Positions 33,332 through 41,306 of a stretch of DNA of 41,306 nucleotides are shown here, one piece after another (position 1 is the first letter of the stretch; each line of letters opens with the position of its first letter). The notes below the pieces were generated by a model that saw nothing but the letters and a program-made list of their open reading frames with translations, was not told where the DNA came from and did not search any database. The DNA is from Hyphomonadaceae bacterium. Lineage in GTDB: Bacteria; Pseudomonadota; Alphaproteobacteria; Caulobacterales; Maricaulaceae. Location of the stretch: positions 1 to 41,306 of the forward strand of contig JACOMS010000003.1 in assembly GCA_014324115.1 (NCBI GenBank), written 5' to 3'. Both the position numbers and the translations under genes were made by a program.

Positions 33332-34567
33332 CTATTGCAGGGTGTCCATGAATAATTCTTGGCGCTGTCGCGGTGTTTCGTCTGCCAGATTCCACAAACT
33401 TTCGTAGAAAAAGAATGATACACCACTGAATCCCGTGTCCCGAGCCATAAGAATCTGCTGCCTGAGCAGACTGGACGGTACATGCCGGTCTCTGAGTCCA
33501 CTGAGTATACCAACGACCACAGGAATAGACTGGCGCGCGGAAAGTACATCTGCGGCTAATAACTCCCCGGCGAAAGATGCCATGTCATCACGGTAGACTT
33601 GCAACACCAGCTCGTCAATCAAATGCCGCCGATGCCAGGTGCTCCAGTCAAGCAGGTAGCAGTTTTTGGAAAAAGTCTGGGGGTTGGGGGAAACGGAAAT
33701 GATTAAATCCGGACGGACTGCACGTAAGGCCGCGACCAGTTTTTCGATAAAACGGCTTATGCCGTCCGCGCGCCAATCGGTCCAGCGCTGCCAGTCAGCG
33801 TCATCATGAACGCAGTTTTGCAATGGATCAAGGTTCGGCGCCGGGGGCGGGTGCTGTCCGGGATGCTCCCGACGATAAAGCCCCAGCGTATAAGAGTCAT
33901 AACCGAATTGGTAGTGGTAACCGAAATGATCGTCAAGTTGTATTCCGTCCACGTCGTAAGTGCCCGCAAGCTCGGTCAAAAGTTCAATCAGCATGGTCTG
34001 CACTTCCGGATGCAGCGGATTGAGCCAAACCACGGTATTTTCGCCGCCTGACTTCCAGGTGGCCGAACCGTTCGCGCGACGGGTCAGCCATTCGGGATTT
34101 TCACGCACCAAGCGCGAATCGGCGGGCATCATCAAGCCGTATTCGAACCAAGGAATGACCCGCATGCCGTGCTGTCGGCCATGATTAACAATTTCCTTAA
34201 GTGGATCCCGATCCGCCAGACCGGGATGGAGCATCTGCGAACTTCCCGTCCAGCGCTGCGCTACCGGGCTGGGGTGCAGTGTATAACCTCTGTTCCAGAC
34301 GACTGGATAAAGCGTATTGAACCCATGTTCCGACAGGGCGGCAGTCGCCTCTTCCAGCTGCTGCCGGTCAAACAGTACATCACTGTCAACATTGGTAAGC
34401 CAGACACCCCGCGCGAATGACTTCGCCCCTTGACTTTCCGCATCCCCACCGGCGGCAGGCGCGGCGAGAGCAATGGACGCAAGCAACAACGCCAGCCCGA
34501 ACACCAACACCGACCGGCGTTGAGGGTGAGCCGGGCCCGGGGACCTACCTACTCGCCATGGGCGCAT
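33332..34567 (-). CDS. Secreted glycoside hydrolase-like protein, GHL10 (DUF187)
   Basis: A 411-residue protein with an N-terminal signal peptide (RRSVLVFGLALLLASIALAA then an A-P-A-A site), so it is exported. The TIM-barrel domain has ARGVWLTNVDSD, GFNTLYPVVWNRGYTLHPSP, RVIPWFEYGLM, WLNPLHPEVQTMLIELLTEL and VDGIQLDDHFGYH, the DUF187 hallmark with the acidic LDDHF. E. coli DigH of this family cleaves denuded peptidoglycan strands; an N-acetylhexosamine glycan as target here is inference. No ribosome site is evident before 34567, so the start is uncertain. It lies between the TonB receptor and nanE. Confidence 0.85.
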   Translation of the reverse strand: MRPWRVGRSPGPAHPQRRSVLVFGLALLLASIALAAPAAGGDAESQGAKSFARGVWLTNVDSDVLFDRQQLEEATAALSEHGFNTLYPVVWNRGYTLHPSPVAQRWTGSSQMLHPGLADRDPLKEIVNHGRQHGMRVIPWFEYGLMMPADSRLVRENPEWLTRRANGSATWKSGGENTVVWLNPLHPEVQTMLIELLTELAGTYDVDGIQLDDHFGYHYQFGYDSYTLGLYRREHPGQHPPPAPNLDPLQNCVHDDADWQRWTDWRADGISRFIEKLVAALRAVRPDLIISVSPNPQTFSKNCYLLDWSTWHRRHLIDELVLQVYRDDMASFAGELLAADVLSARQSIPVVVGILSGLRDRHVPSSLLRQQILMARDTGFSGVSFFFYESLWNLADETPRQRQELFMDTLQ

Positions 34568-34614
34568 AACACATGTTTTTCAGAAAATCCGTTAGCCAAA
34601 CTCAAAATCCGACT

Positions 34615-37401
34615 CTAGAAGTTCAGATTGACTCCGACCAGAAAGCGGCGATCGTTGTCATAGATTTTCGAGGCCCGATCCGGATCAAGATGGAACTGAT
34701 CCGTGTTTTCGTCTGTCAGATTCAGCGCATCGAAAGTAACTTCTGCGAAGTCCGTAACATCGAAACTGGCCGAGACGTCAAGCTGACCGTAATCATCGGT
34801 CCAGATCTCCGCCCCGAAATACGCCACCTCGTTGAGATATTCGGAGCGGTAATTATAGCTCACGCGGGCATCAAACCGGTCATTTTCATAATAACCGGTC
34901 AGGTTCAGAATGTGATCGGAAGCGCCCACGACAATACCCGAGCCCGCCACATTGACCGGGTCGCGTTCCTGGGAGGTGTCGGCATCGGTGTATGTGTAAT
35001 TGACCACAACGCCGAACTGATCGGCGATGGGTTGCTGATACAGAAATTCAACCCCCTGGATGGTCGCATCCTGACCGTTCTGCGGGGTCGTGAATGTTAT
35101 GTCAACGGTTTGGTTGCTTTGACTGTTGGGATCTATGCGCGTCTCCATCGACGTGGATGGAACCAGATTACCGGCTACATCCTTGTAGAAAAGAGTGGCT
35201 GCCAGCAGGGCGTCATCGGCAAAATAGTACTCAAAAGAGATGTCAAACTGATTGGCCGTGATCGGATCAAGTGCCGGGTTCCCGCGGGTGCCTGCCCTGG
35301 TGTTGACGAAGAAATTTTCACGAAGCGCCAGCGACTGCGGGTCCGGCCGCGACATGACCCGGGCGGCGGCAAAACGAAGCTTAACATCATCCGTCAGGTC
35401 GTAAGACATATTCAGGTTGGGTAAAATTTCGGTGTAGGAACTCTTTACGGTGGTGAGCTCTGCCGAACACGTATCCGGCGTGCACCCAAACGCCGTGGCC
35501 AAGAGGCTGGCGTTCGGTGTCATCAGGGCGGCGGCCCCGTTAGCATCGCCCGAAATAACATACCCGGTTGAAGACACATCGGTGCTGACAACCCGCACCC
35601 CGACATCACCAGAGACGGATCCCGTCTCAAAATCACCCCTGATATAGGCGGCAAACGTCTCTTCCTGAACCGACCATGTATCATTCAAATTGGGGATTGT
35701 GATAACATCCGTCGTGGGATTACCGACCGCGCGAGCCGTGGCCGAGTCAATAAGGATATAGTCTGCGCCGCGCTCATTGGCGGAAAAGTCGGCGACGGTT
35801 TGTGCCATATCGGGATCATTGGCAAAATAGGCTCCATTACCCCCGAAGTTCAACCAACGGTCTGCCGTTGGGAGGAGGTTATCAGGATCAGCCCATGCAC
35901 CCTCCAGGCTAATGTGGTCGTCATCAGCGAACCAGTGATAACCGGTCGTGCTGGCCTGACGGGAGGTTTCCCGATCCCGGTACAGCCCGCCGATAGTAAC
36001 GGTATCAAGGGCGCCAAACCGCGTATCCCATGCGAGATCAAATCCAACATAATCCTCTTCTTCGAAGTTTACGGTTGACGTGGCATTTGCAAATTCGAAG
36101 GGTCTTGCGACGAATTGCTCGTCCGTTTCTTCCTGACCACCTGCTGTGAGGAGCCTGAAGTTGAGATCCTGATCAAACGTCATGCTGTCGATAATCGCTT
36201 GGGATGCGGCATTTTCGGTCGTGAAGCCCCAGTAGCGTTGATCCGGGGCACCACCTTCGGATTCGGTGCGACCCGCACGGCCGGTCAACTCGAAACCGTT
36301 ACCCCTGTAGACAGCTTCCAAATCATAGGATTGGGCTTCAATACCTGAAATCCGGTCAAATGTCTGCAGGCGGCCACCAGCGCCGCCGGGGGCCATCAAA
36401 GTGGCCGCAACCACACCTTCCTCAAGACCGGAGCCCGCGGTCACAACAGATGCCAGGTCAACCACCGCACCATCAGCGCCGATGGTCGCGAGATTGTTGT
36501 TGTTGGTGCTGTTCGCGTCCAGAGTCGTATCAAGTACGTTCAATGTGGCTTCAAACTGGTTACCGGCAGCCCATTGAAGCGATCCAAAGAAGGTTTCACG
36601 CACACGTTCCTGACGGAAATCAACCTCACCGATCAGGCGGGGGAGCCAGAAGTTCGTATTGTTGTTATTGGCCCGGGGCGGATCAGCGGGCGCCACAAAC
36701 CCGATCACCTCGCGACCGAAGCGGTTTACATCCCTTTCCTGGCGGGTGTAGGAAAACAGCGCCCCGAAGGTTTCGGCCCCGTTCTTCCACGAAACGAGCC
36801 CGGACACCTGGGGATCAAATTCCTCGGAATTTTCCGAATACTGACCCTCGGCCTGAATGGAGAGTGTCAAGGGGTCCAGGTCAAGCGGTTTGCGCGTGTT
36901 AAGCACGACCGTACCGCCGAGGGACCCTTCCTGAATGTTGGCCTGCGGCGACTTGTAGACTTCGAGAGAATCCACAAGACTGGAAGGCAGGATCAGGAAA
37001 TTGAACCCGCGCGACGGCAGATCCAGAGTAAACCAGTCCGTAGAGGCCACGGTCACGCCGTTAAGGAGTGTCCTGTTCTGATTGGTCTGGGTGCCGCGGA
37101 TGGAAACCTTCTCCCCTTCCCCAAAATCCCGGGTCACTGTCACACCTGAAACACGCGACAGGGACTCTGCAACATTCTGATCGGGAAATTTGCCGATATC
37201 TTCCGCGTTAATGGCGTCAAGAATAGCCGACGCATTCCGCTTGGTGGTTAAAGCCTCACTCAGCGCGCCCCTGACACCTGTGACCACAATTGTATCCCGG
37301 TCATCTTCGGCACCGGCATTATCCTGCGCCCACGCACCGCTCGCGAGAGTCAACATCGCAAGGGACGCTCCCATTTTCAATTTACAAAATTTACTCATCA
37401 T
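34615..37401 (-). CDS. TonB-dependent outer-membrane receptor
   Basis: A 928-residue receptor. It has a signal peptide (LAMLTLASGAWAQ), a TonB-box-like DTIVVTG, the plug domain with AEDIGKFPDQNVAESLSRVS, and RGTQTNQNRTLLNGVTV, then a beta barrel ending in FLVGVNLNF with the terminal Phe needed for assembly. The plug resembles the carbohydrate-receptor group common in Caulobacter and Xanthomonas. It would import the oligosaccharide across the outer membrane. It heads the long minus-strand gene row and has its own regulatory region with a TTGACA -35 box. A GGGAAGG ribosome site precedes the ATG. Confidence 0.95.
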   Translation of the reverse strand: MMSKFCKLKMGASLAMLTLASGAWAQDNAGAEDDRDTIVVTGVRGALSEALTTKRNASAILDAINAEDIGKFPDQNVAESLSRVSGVTVTRDFGEGEKVSIRGTQTNQNRTLLNGVTVASTDWFTLDLPSRGFNFLILPSSLVDSLEVYKSPQANIQEGSLGGTVVLNTRKPLDLDPLTLSIQAEGQYSENSEEFDPQVSGLVSWKNGAETFGALFSYTRQERDVNRFGREVIGFVAPADPPRANNNNTNFWLPRLIGEVDFRQERVRETFFGSLQWAAGNQFEATLNVLDTTLDANSTNNNNLATIGADGAVVDLASVVTAGSGLEEGVVAATLMAPGGAGGRLQTFDRISGIEAQSYDLEAVYRGNGFELTGRAGRTESEGGAPDQRYWGFTTENAASQAIIDSMTFDQDLNFRLLTAGGQEETDEQFVARPFEFANATSTVNFEEEDYVGFDLAWDTRFGALDTVTIGGLYRDRETSRQASTTGYHWFADDDHISLEGAWADPDNLLPTADRWLNFGGNGAYFANDPDMAQTVADFSANERGADYILIDSATARAVGNPTTDVITIPNLNDTWSVQEETFAAYIRGDFETGSVSGDVGVRVVSTDVSSTGYVISGDANGAAALMTPNASLLATAFGCTPDTCSAELTTVKSSYTEILPNLNMSYDLTDDVKLRFAAARVMSRPDPQSLALRENFFVNTRAGTRGNPALDPITANQFDISFEYYFADDALLAATLFYKDVAGNLVPSTSMETRIDPNSQSNQTVDITFTTPQNGQDATIQGVEFLYQQPIADQFGVVVNYTYTDADTSQERDPVNVAGSGIVVGASDHILNLTGYYENDRFDARVSYNYRSEYLNEVAYFGAEIWTDDYGQLDVSASFDVTDFAEVTFDALNLTDENTDQFHLDPDRASKIYDNDRRFLVGVNLNF

Positions 37402-37466
37402 TCTGAAGTGCCTTCCCTAACGCTTGGCGTACGGTTCCATATCAGCCCGGCACTGACCGCTAACGG

Positions 37467-37520
37467 GGCCAGTACCAGATAACACCAGTTTGGTGCTGAC
37501 ATGGATACCGGTTAGTACCA
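37467..37520 (-). promoter_or_regulatory. Operator-like repeats at the TonB-receptor promoter
   Basis: On the minus strand TGGTACTAACC (37510-37520) and TGGTACTGGCC (37467-37477) are near-direct repeats 43 bases apart. Between them CACCA-GTT-TGGTG (37483-37495) is a perfect inverted repeat. The first copy lies in the -10 area of the promoter. A third copy of the core, TGGTATTG, lies at 37741-37748 near the gntR side. GntR/HutC-type regulators of amino-sugar genes bind similar TGGT-containing palindromes, so these are candidate operators; binding is inferred. Confidence 0.4.
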
Positions 37521-37531
37521 TGAAATGCTTT

Positions 37532-37537
37532 TGTCAA
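37532..37537 (-). promoter_or_regulatory. -35 box of the TonB-receptor promoter
   Basis: TTGACA on the minus strand, a perfect sigma-70-type -35 box, followed by a poor -10 (TAACCG after 17 bases). A weak -10 covered by an operator-like repeat fits a repressible promoter. The rest of the 37402-37813 gap holds a weak promoter-like TTGAAA (37746-37751) toward gntR and no gene. Confidence 0.45.
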
Positions 37538-37813
37538 ATTTTTATCACTGCGTTCGCAAAAATTCAGAAAACCGTGACATAAATGCACCAGTTATGCCGT
37601 CAATCTTCCTTCCAAATGCCGGGCCGGGTAGCGAGACCCTGATAAAAATCGAATTTTCTTTTGGAGTCTATCGTCAGTCTTGCCGTCCGGAGTCTGTTGA
37701 CGCAGTGCCGGAACAATGACAGAGGCCCGTTTCAGTTATTTGGTATTGAAATTCTTTGTAATTGGTTTTTAATGCCGGGAGCCGGAAGGAAAGTATGAGT
37801 TGCGCTGGAATCC

Positions 37814-38554
37814 ATGTTGACCATTGACTCAATTAGCGACGTTTTCTCGAAAAACCGCGACACCAAGCCCAAATACAAGCGCCTCTTTGATACTATTCAC
37901 CAATGTGTTGAGCAGGAAGTCGTCGGTCTCGGCGACCCCATCCCGAGCGAACGCAGGCTGGCCGAAAAACTCGGCATTTCCCGCGTCACCGTCAGAAAGG
38001 CACTTTCCGAGCTTATTGAAGGCGGGGTCCTGGACAGGAAACACGGTGCGGGGACTTTTGTCGCCAAACGCATTGAAAAATCTGTATCCAGTGTATCGTC
38101 CTTTTCGGAAGATATGGCAAAGCACAGCCTGACCCCGAGCTCCAGAACAATCGAAGTGAAGCCTCTGGAACCCGATGCTCATCTGGATTTGATTTTTGGA
38201 CTCCGGACGGGGCAAAAGGTGATTCAGATCCAGCGTGTGCGGTTCGCGAACGCCCTGGCCATTGCTTACGAGGTGGTCATCGTTCCGGAAAATGTTCTGC
38301 CTGATTCAGATCATATCGGTCCGTCTCTTTACAAGGATATGGAGCGGGTCGGGTGCAGGCCCACGAGCGCCGTACAGAGAATAAAGGCCCTGAGTGCCAA
38401 CAAGGTTCAATCGGATATGCTTGATGTAGCCCCGGGAGCCGCCATTCTGCACATAGAGCGTCACGGGGTCATCGGGAGTGGACGGGTTGTTGAATATACA
38501 AACTCCTACTACCGGGCGGATTCTTATGAATTCGTGACCAAAAGCACCTTGTGA
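37814..38554 (+). CDS. GntR-family regulator with UTRA domain (HutC/NagR-like)
   Basis: A 246-residue regulator. The winged helix-turn-helix spans about residues 20-82 (YKRLFDTIHQCVEQ, PSERRLAEKLGISRVTVRKA, LDRKHGAGTFV). A UTRA ligand domain follows (about 95-240) with IQRVRFANALAIAYEVVIVP and AAILHIERHGVI. NagR/YvoA of this group senses GlcNAc-6-P or GlcN-6-P, so a phosphosugar from the NanE step is a plausible signal. It is divergent from the TonB receptor, so it likely controls that promoter and perhaps itself. The start at 37814 has no clear ribosome site. Confidence 0.9.
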   Translation: MLTIDSISDVFSKNRDTKPKYKRLFDTIHQCVEQEVVGLGDPIPSERRLAEKLGISRVTVRKALSELIEGGVLDRKHGAGTFVAKRIEKSVSSVSSFSEDMAKHSLTPSSRTIEVKPLEPDAHLDLIFGLRTGQKVIQIQRVRFANALAIAYEVVIVPENVLPDSDHIGPSLYKDMERVGCRPTSAVQRIKALSANKVQSDMLDVAPGAAILHIERHGVIGSGRVVEYTNSYYRADSYEFVTKSTL

Positions 38555-38652
38555 CAGGGTCTTTCCGGAATGGTTTTCGGGATTTTGCAATCGCCTGAGT
38601 GACCGGATCAGCGGGTTGGGTTTCACTGGTTTTTGGAAACGGAACGCGGTCA

Positions 38653-40584
38653 ATGGAAATGTCGGCCAGAGATATACGTTGTGACGTCCTTGTGGTCGGC
38701 GGTTCAACATCGGCTTTGTTCGCGGCCTTGCATGCAGCACGCGAGGGCGCATTGACCTGCCTGACCGAACCTACAGACTGGGCGGGAGGCCAGTTGACTG
38801 CGGGAGGTGTGCCGGCAATTGATTTTGCCTGGCGATCCGATGTTCAGGGTGTTGATACAAAAAAAGCGCACAGACTGAGGGTCAACAATCATTATGAGTT
38901 TTATGACTGGCTCCAGTCTTTGGGTAATCCCGGAAACTGCAGCGTATCCAGACACTGTTTCCTGCCGGTTGCACTTCTTGACGGGGCCATCTCTGACGCC
39001 CTGGAGGGGGAACCGAATCTTTCTGTACTGAACAATACCGTGCCCGTCGCCGTCAGGACCCGCGAGCGCGGACACAGGCGCGAGATTACCGGGGTCACTG
39101 TTCTGAGGCGTTTTCCCAAACCCGGCGGGGAATTTCCGGGTTACGAACGCCCGTTCAGCGAAGCCGTTTCAGACTGGTACTCACGTTACCCCTCCGCGTA
39201 TTTTCATAAACAGCAGGTCTGCATCCGCGCACGCGAAGGCAAGGTTTTAACTGTTGTCGAAGCCAGTGAATTCGGTGACGTGCTGGCGCTCTCAAACGCC
39301 CGGTATCTGGTGGGAGAAGACGCGTATGAGGGCGCAACAGAGCGCGAGTACTGTGCAAGCGGACAAAGTTTTACGTCCACATTCAATCTTTCGATTGCGG
39401 AAGCACCCGTTCACACCGGCAACATCGGGTGGACAGGTGAGCTGACCGACCGGGAACACACCTTTGATCTCGGCACATACGGCTGGGCGGGGGTTTGGAC
39501 CTATCGGAGACTGAACGGGGAGGGTGATCCGGCCCCCGGGCAGACCTCGGTCATGAACTGGAAGCAGGGCGCGATTAACAACGGCAACGACTATGCGGAT
39601 GCCCACCTGTTCCTTTCATATGAAGCGGCACGGAACACCGTCGAAAATGACGCATGGTGCGGCGGAATAAATGTCAATGCCCTGCGCGCCTCGGAAAGAC
39701 TGTCCCGTGACTTTTGCCGGTGGTACATAAGTCAGGCACCGGAAGAGTTTAAGGGAGCAATCTCGGTCGATAACCGGTCTGTGCGAACCGGACACGGTTT
39801 TTACAAATTTCCTTACCTGCGCGAGTCCCGCCGGAGTATCGGATACAACGGATTTCTGTTATGCGCGTGGGATTTGAGCTTTTATCCGGGACCGACCGGA
39901 TATCCTTTTTGCGACCGGGTCGGCACAACCGTTTATGACTACGACATCCATGCCTTGAACAGGTGCGGGTTAAAAACGGAAGAGGCTGCCGTTTACTGGG
40001 CAGAACACCCGAAGCCGTTTTTCATACCCCTAAGGTCACTTTCCAATGATACGGTTTCAAATCTGGTTGTGGCCGGAAAGTGCATGGCGCAAAGTTTCAG
40101 GGCAAATGCCGCTACCCGACTGCAACCGGGAGAAGTGGTCTCCGGAACAGCCGCCGGCGTTGTTGCGGCCTATTGCTTTTCGGAACACGTGGATGTACAT
40201 CAGGTTATAGACCGGGGGCGTTTTCAGGACATTCAATCCCGGGTTGCCCGGTATCAACCTCTGGAGTGGACCATCGACGGGGAAAGATATCCGCAAAGCG
40301 ACTCACGTTCCGGTCAGGAAAACTTCCATAAACAACGGATTCCGGACGCGAACTGGTCGGATTCACTCGCTGCCTATTTTGATCGCGAATTCGTCTATTT
40401 TTCCGCCTCCTGCCCTGATTTGGCACGCGTTTTACCACGCCAGGGGGCACAGCCCGGGCTTTTGAAATTTGAGGACATAAAAGTAGACGAACATCGTTTT
40501 CTCAAATTTCCAAAAATGCTTGGATTGAGAATCATCAAATTGAGACGGGGCGATGTGTTGCCATCCGGGTTTGGCGGGGGTTGA
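38653..40584 (+). CDS. FAD-dependent oxidoreductase (FAD_oxidored family)
   Basis: A 643-residue flavoenzyme of the large FAD_oxidored family. The N-terminus DVLVVGGSTSALFAALHAAR replaces the usual GxGxxG with GGSTSA, and EPTDWAGGQLTAGGVPAIDF follows. The C-terminal part NLVVAGKCMAQSFRANAATR with PGEVVSGTAAGVVAAY closes the flavin site. No signal peptide is visible, so it is cytoplasmic. Its substrate is unknown; relatives are frequent in glycan-utilisation clusters, where sugar oxidation is suspected. The ATG at 38653 starts directly before the Rossmann strand; a GTG at 38599 would add 18 residues. It is 98 bases behind gntR on the same strand. Confidence 0.82.
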   Translation: MEMSARDIRCDVLVVGGSTSALFAALHAAREGALTCLTEPTDWAGGQLTAGGVPAIDFAWRSDVQGVDTKKAHRLRVNNHYEFYDWLQSLGNPGNCSVSRHCFLPVALLDGAISDALEGEPNLSVLNNTVPVAVRTRERGHRREITGVTVLRRFPKPGGEFPGYERPFSEAVSDWYSRYPSAYFHKQQVCIRAREGKVLTVVEASEFGDVLALSNARYLVGEDAYEGATEREYCASGQSFTSTFNLSIAEAPVHTGNIGWTGELTDREHTFDLGTYGWAGVWTYRRLNGEGDPAPGQTSVMNWKQGAINNGNDYADAHLFLSYEAARNTVENDAWCGGINVNALRASERLSRDFCRWYISQAPEEFKGAISVDNRSVRTGHGFYKFPYLRESRRSIGYNGFLLCAWDLSFYPGPTGYPFCDRVGTTVYDYDIHALNRCGLKTEEAAVYWAEHPKPFFIPLRSLSNDTVSNLVVAGKCMAQSFRANAATRLQPGEVVSGTAAGVVAAYCFSEHVDVHQVIDRGRFQDIQSRVARYQPLEWTIDGERYPQSDSRSGQENFHKQRIPDANWSDSLAAYFDREFVYFSASCPDLARVLPRQGAQPGLLKFEDIKVDEHRFLKFPKMLGLRIIKLRRGDVLPSGFGGG

Positions 40585-40630
40585 GGCGGAAGTCATGCGT
40601 GAAAGGCAGGGCTTTGTCAAACGGATGTCT

Positions 40631-41098
40631 CTACGTGTTTTGCTGCTTCAGAAGCGTGCCGAGAAACCCCGGTGACCCGTCAGGGACAGGGCTGGCTCCC
40701 ACAGTGTGCTCATAGTACCCGGTTGGACCGACAGCCCCGATCACTGCATAGGCATAGCCCAGTGCACGCATGTCCCGTAACGCGCGAAACAGCAGGGCGG
40801 TGCCAACACCCCGGCCGCGCCATTGCCCGGAAACACCCATTGGGCCAAATACGCCTTTGGCCGCAGCATCAAAGCAGGCAAACCCGACGATCTGTCCATT
40901 CTTGATAGCAACGTATGCAGAGACCGGTGACAATCCGGCTGCATATTCGAACTCGGAGGCCCAGCCGGGCCCGAATTCCGCATCTACCCAGGATGCCGCT
41001 GTTTGTCGTTCCGCCGAAAACGCGGCGCGCACAAGCGCCTGCTCATTCGAGGCAGGGGCTTCGGGGAGCTTAAACAGGGGAACGAGTAAATCGTGCAT
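40631..41098 (-). CDS. GNAT-family N-acetyltransferase
   Basis: A 155-residue acetyltransferase. The acetyl-CoA site is in GPMGVSGQWRGRGVGTALLF (R/Q-x-x-G-x-G/A), preceded by SAYVAIKNGQIVGFACFDAA and followed by LRDMRALGYAYAVIG and YYEHTVGA. The acceptor is unknown; acetylation of an amino sugar would suit the island, but this is inference. I chose the ATG at 41098 because GGAGGG lies eight bases upstream; the ATG at 41104 is only two bases from it. It converges on the FAD gene. Confidence 0.85.
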   Translation of the reverse strand: MHDLLVPLFKLPEAPASNEQALVRAAFSAERQTAASWVDAEFGPGWASEFEYAAGLSPVSAYVAIKNGQIVGFACFDAAAKGVFGPMGVSGQWRGRGVGTALLFRALRDMRALGYAYAVIGAVGPTGYYEHTVGASPVPDGSPGFLGTLLKQQNT

Positions 41099-41209
41099 TT
41101 TCATGACCCTCCGTGTTTTTGGCGGCAAAGGGCGAGACACCACAAACCGCAAGGCATACCGCTAGGCGCAAACGGGAGCTAGCATATCGGAGCGTGACTG
41201 GGCAAGATT

Positions 41210-41238
41210 CTAGGGTCAGGACTCATTAAATCCAGTAT
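41210..41238 (-). repeat. IS terminus plus CTAG target, right end of the island
   Basis: CTAG (41210-41213) is followed by the IS end. Bases 41216-41238 are the exact inverted match of 18749-18771. The transposase stop (41226-41228) lies inside this terminal sequence. Confidence 0.75.
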
Positions 41239-41306
41239 GTGACGATGGCCGCGATGAGGACAGCAGAGAAAAAAGTGTGCGCGCATCTGTCATAACGGAT
41301 TGCGAC
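41226..41306 (-). mobile_element. IS5-type transposase, C-terminus, cut by the window edge
   Basis: The minus-strand frame reads VAIRYDRCAHTFFSAVLIAA and ends IVTYWI. This is the C-terminal tail of IS5/IS427-like transposases (R-Y-D-x-C-A-H-T-F-x-S-A). The body of the element lies beyond base 41306. The IS is probably intact, because its terminus and the target motif are clean. Confidence 0.8.

Larger units (their letters stand above)
18774..41213. mobile_element. 22.4 kb carbohydrate island bracketed by inverted IS ends
   Basis: Both borders show the same IS terminus abutting CTAG, with transposase 3' ends facing the cargo. Outside the left border lie remains of a conserved core neighbourhood (rph, truncated hrcA). 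Inside are only glycan-related genes, regulators and a GNAT enzyme. The layout resembles a composite transposon or an island captured between IS copies. The left IS is reduced to its last 25 bases, so it is no longer mobile as such. Confidence 0.45.

Noticed and set aside
34573-35424. A 283-residue plus-strand reading frame
   Set aside because: It is antisense to the TonB receptor C-terminus, has no recognisable domain, and the receptor frame is fully conserved.
1-41306. CRISPR arrays, tRNA and rRNA genes
   Set aside because: I saw no regularly spaced repeats, no tRNA-like acceptor/TPsiC pattern and no rRNA sequence on either strand.

Overview
The window looks like a piece of an alphaproteobacterial chromosome. 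The evidence is a DUF4167 protein beside prmC, the rph-rdgB-hemW set, yraN-rsmI facing an LpoA/LppC-type lipoprotein, and a TonB receptor of the Caulobacter/Xanthomonas kind. A Caulobacterales-, Maricaulales- or Hyphomonadales-like host is my guess, not something the sequence proves. Everything below was read by eye; no database search was run.

Left edge (1-700): remains of an IS5-type transposase and of a frameshifted, truncated sacsin-like ATPase gene. Core block 1 (0.7-11.7 kb): a DadA-like oxidoreductase, DUF4167, prmC and an alpha/beta hydrolase on the minus strand. On the plus strand follow a glycosyltransferase, infC (probably starting at AUA), pheS, pheT and a methyltransferase. rpmI-rplT, normally between infC and pheS, lies downstream on the other strand with its own promoter and a leader hairpin. 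Core block 2 (11.8-18.3 kb): an IS5-type transposase remnant, yraN-rsmI facing the lipoprotein gene, hemW-rdgB and rph, with a DUF2975/XRE pair inserted between rdgB and rph.

At 18.3-18.8 kb an N-terminal hrcA remnant runs into a decayed transposase, which runs into an IS end. A matching IS end in inverted orientation lies at 41.2 kb. The 22.4 kb between them (18774-41213) reads as a carbohydrate island: thirteen intact or nearly intact genes on the minus strand (18.8-37.4 kb), a divergent GntR regulator and FAD enzyme (37.8-40.6 kb), and a GNAT acetyltransferase at the right end.

Proposed joint function of the island (inference): the TonB receptor takes up an oligosaccharide. A secreted GHL10 hydrolase may trim it. 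A lipoprotein-dependent ABC importer (binding protein, two permeases, ATPase) moves it to the cytoplasm. There a GH38 mannosidase, an FAD oxidoreductase and a DUF4127 protein may process it. A ROK kinase and NanE (ManNAc-6-P epimerase) would feed the sugar into GlcNAc-6-P metabolism, and the GntR/UTRA regulator would sense a phosphosugar. NanE is present without a sialic-acid lyase in the window, which points to a ManNAc- or other N-acetylhexosamine-containing glycan. The distal end carries a repeat-rich protein and a large glycosyltransferase in one reading frame separated by a single TAA codon. A vestige of a second nanE start sits just upstream of the intact nanE.
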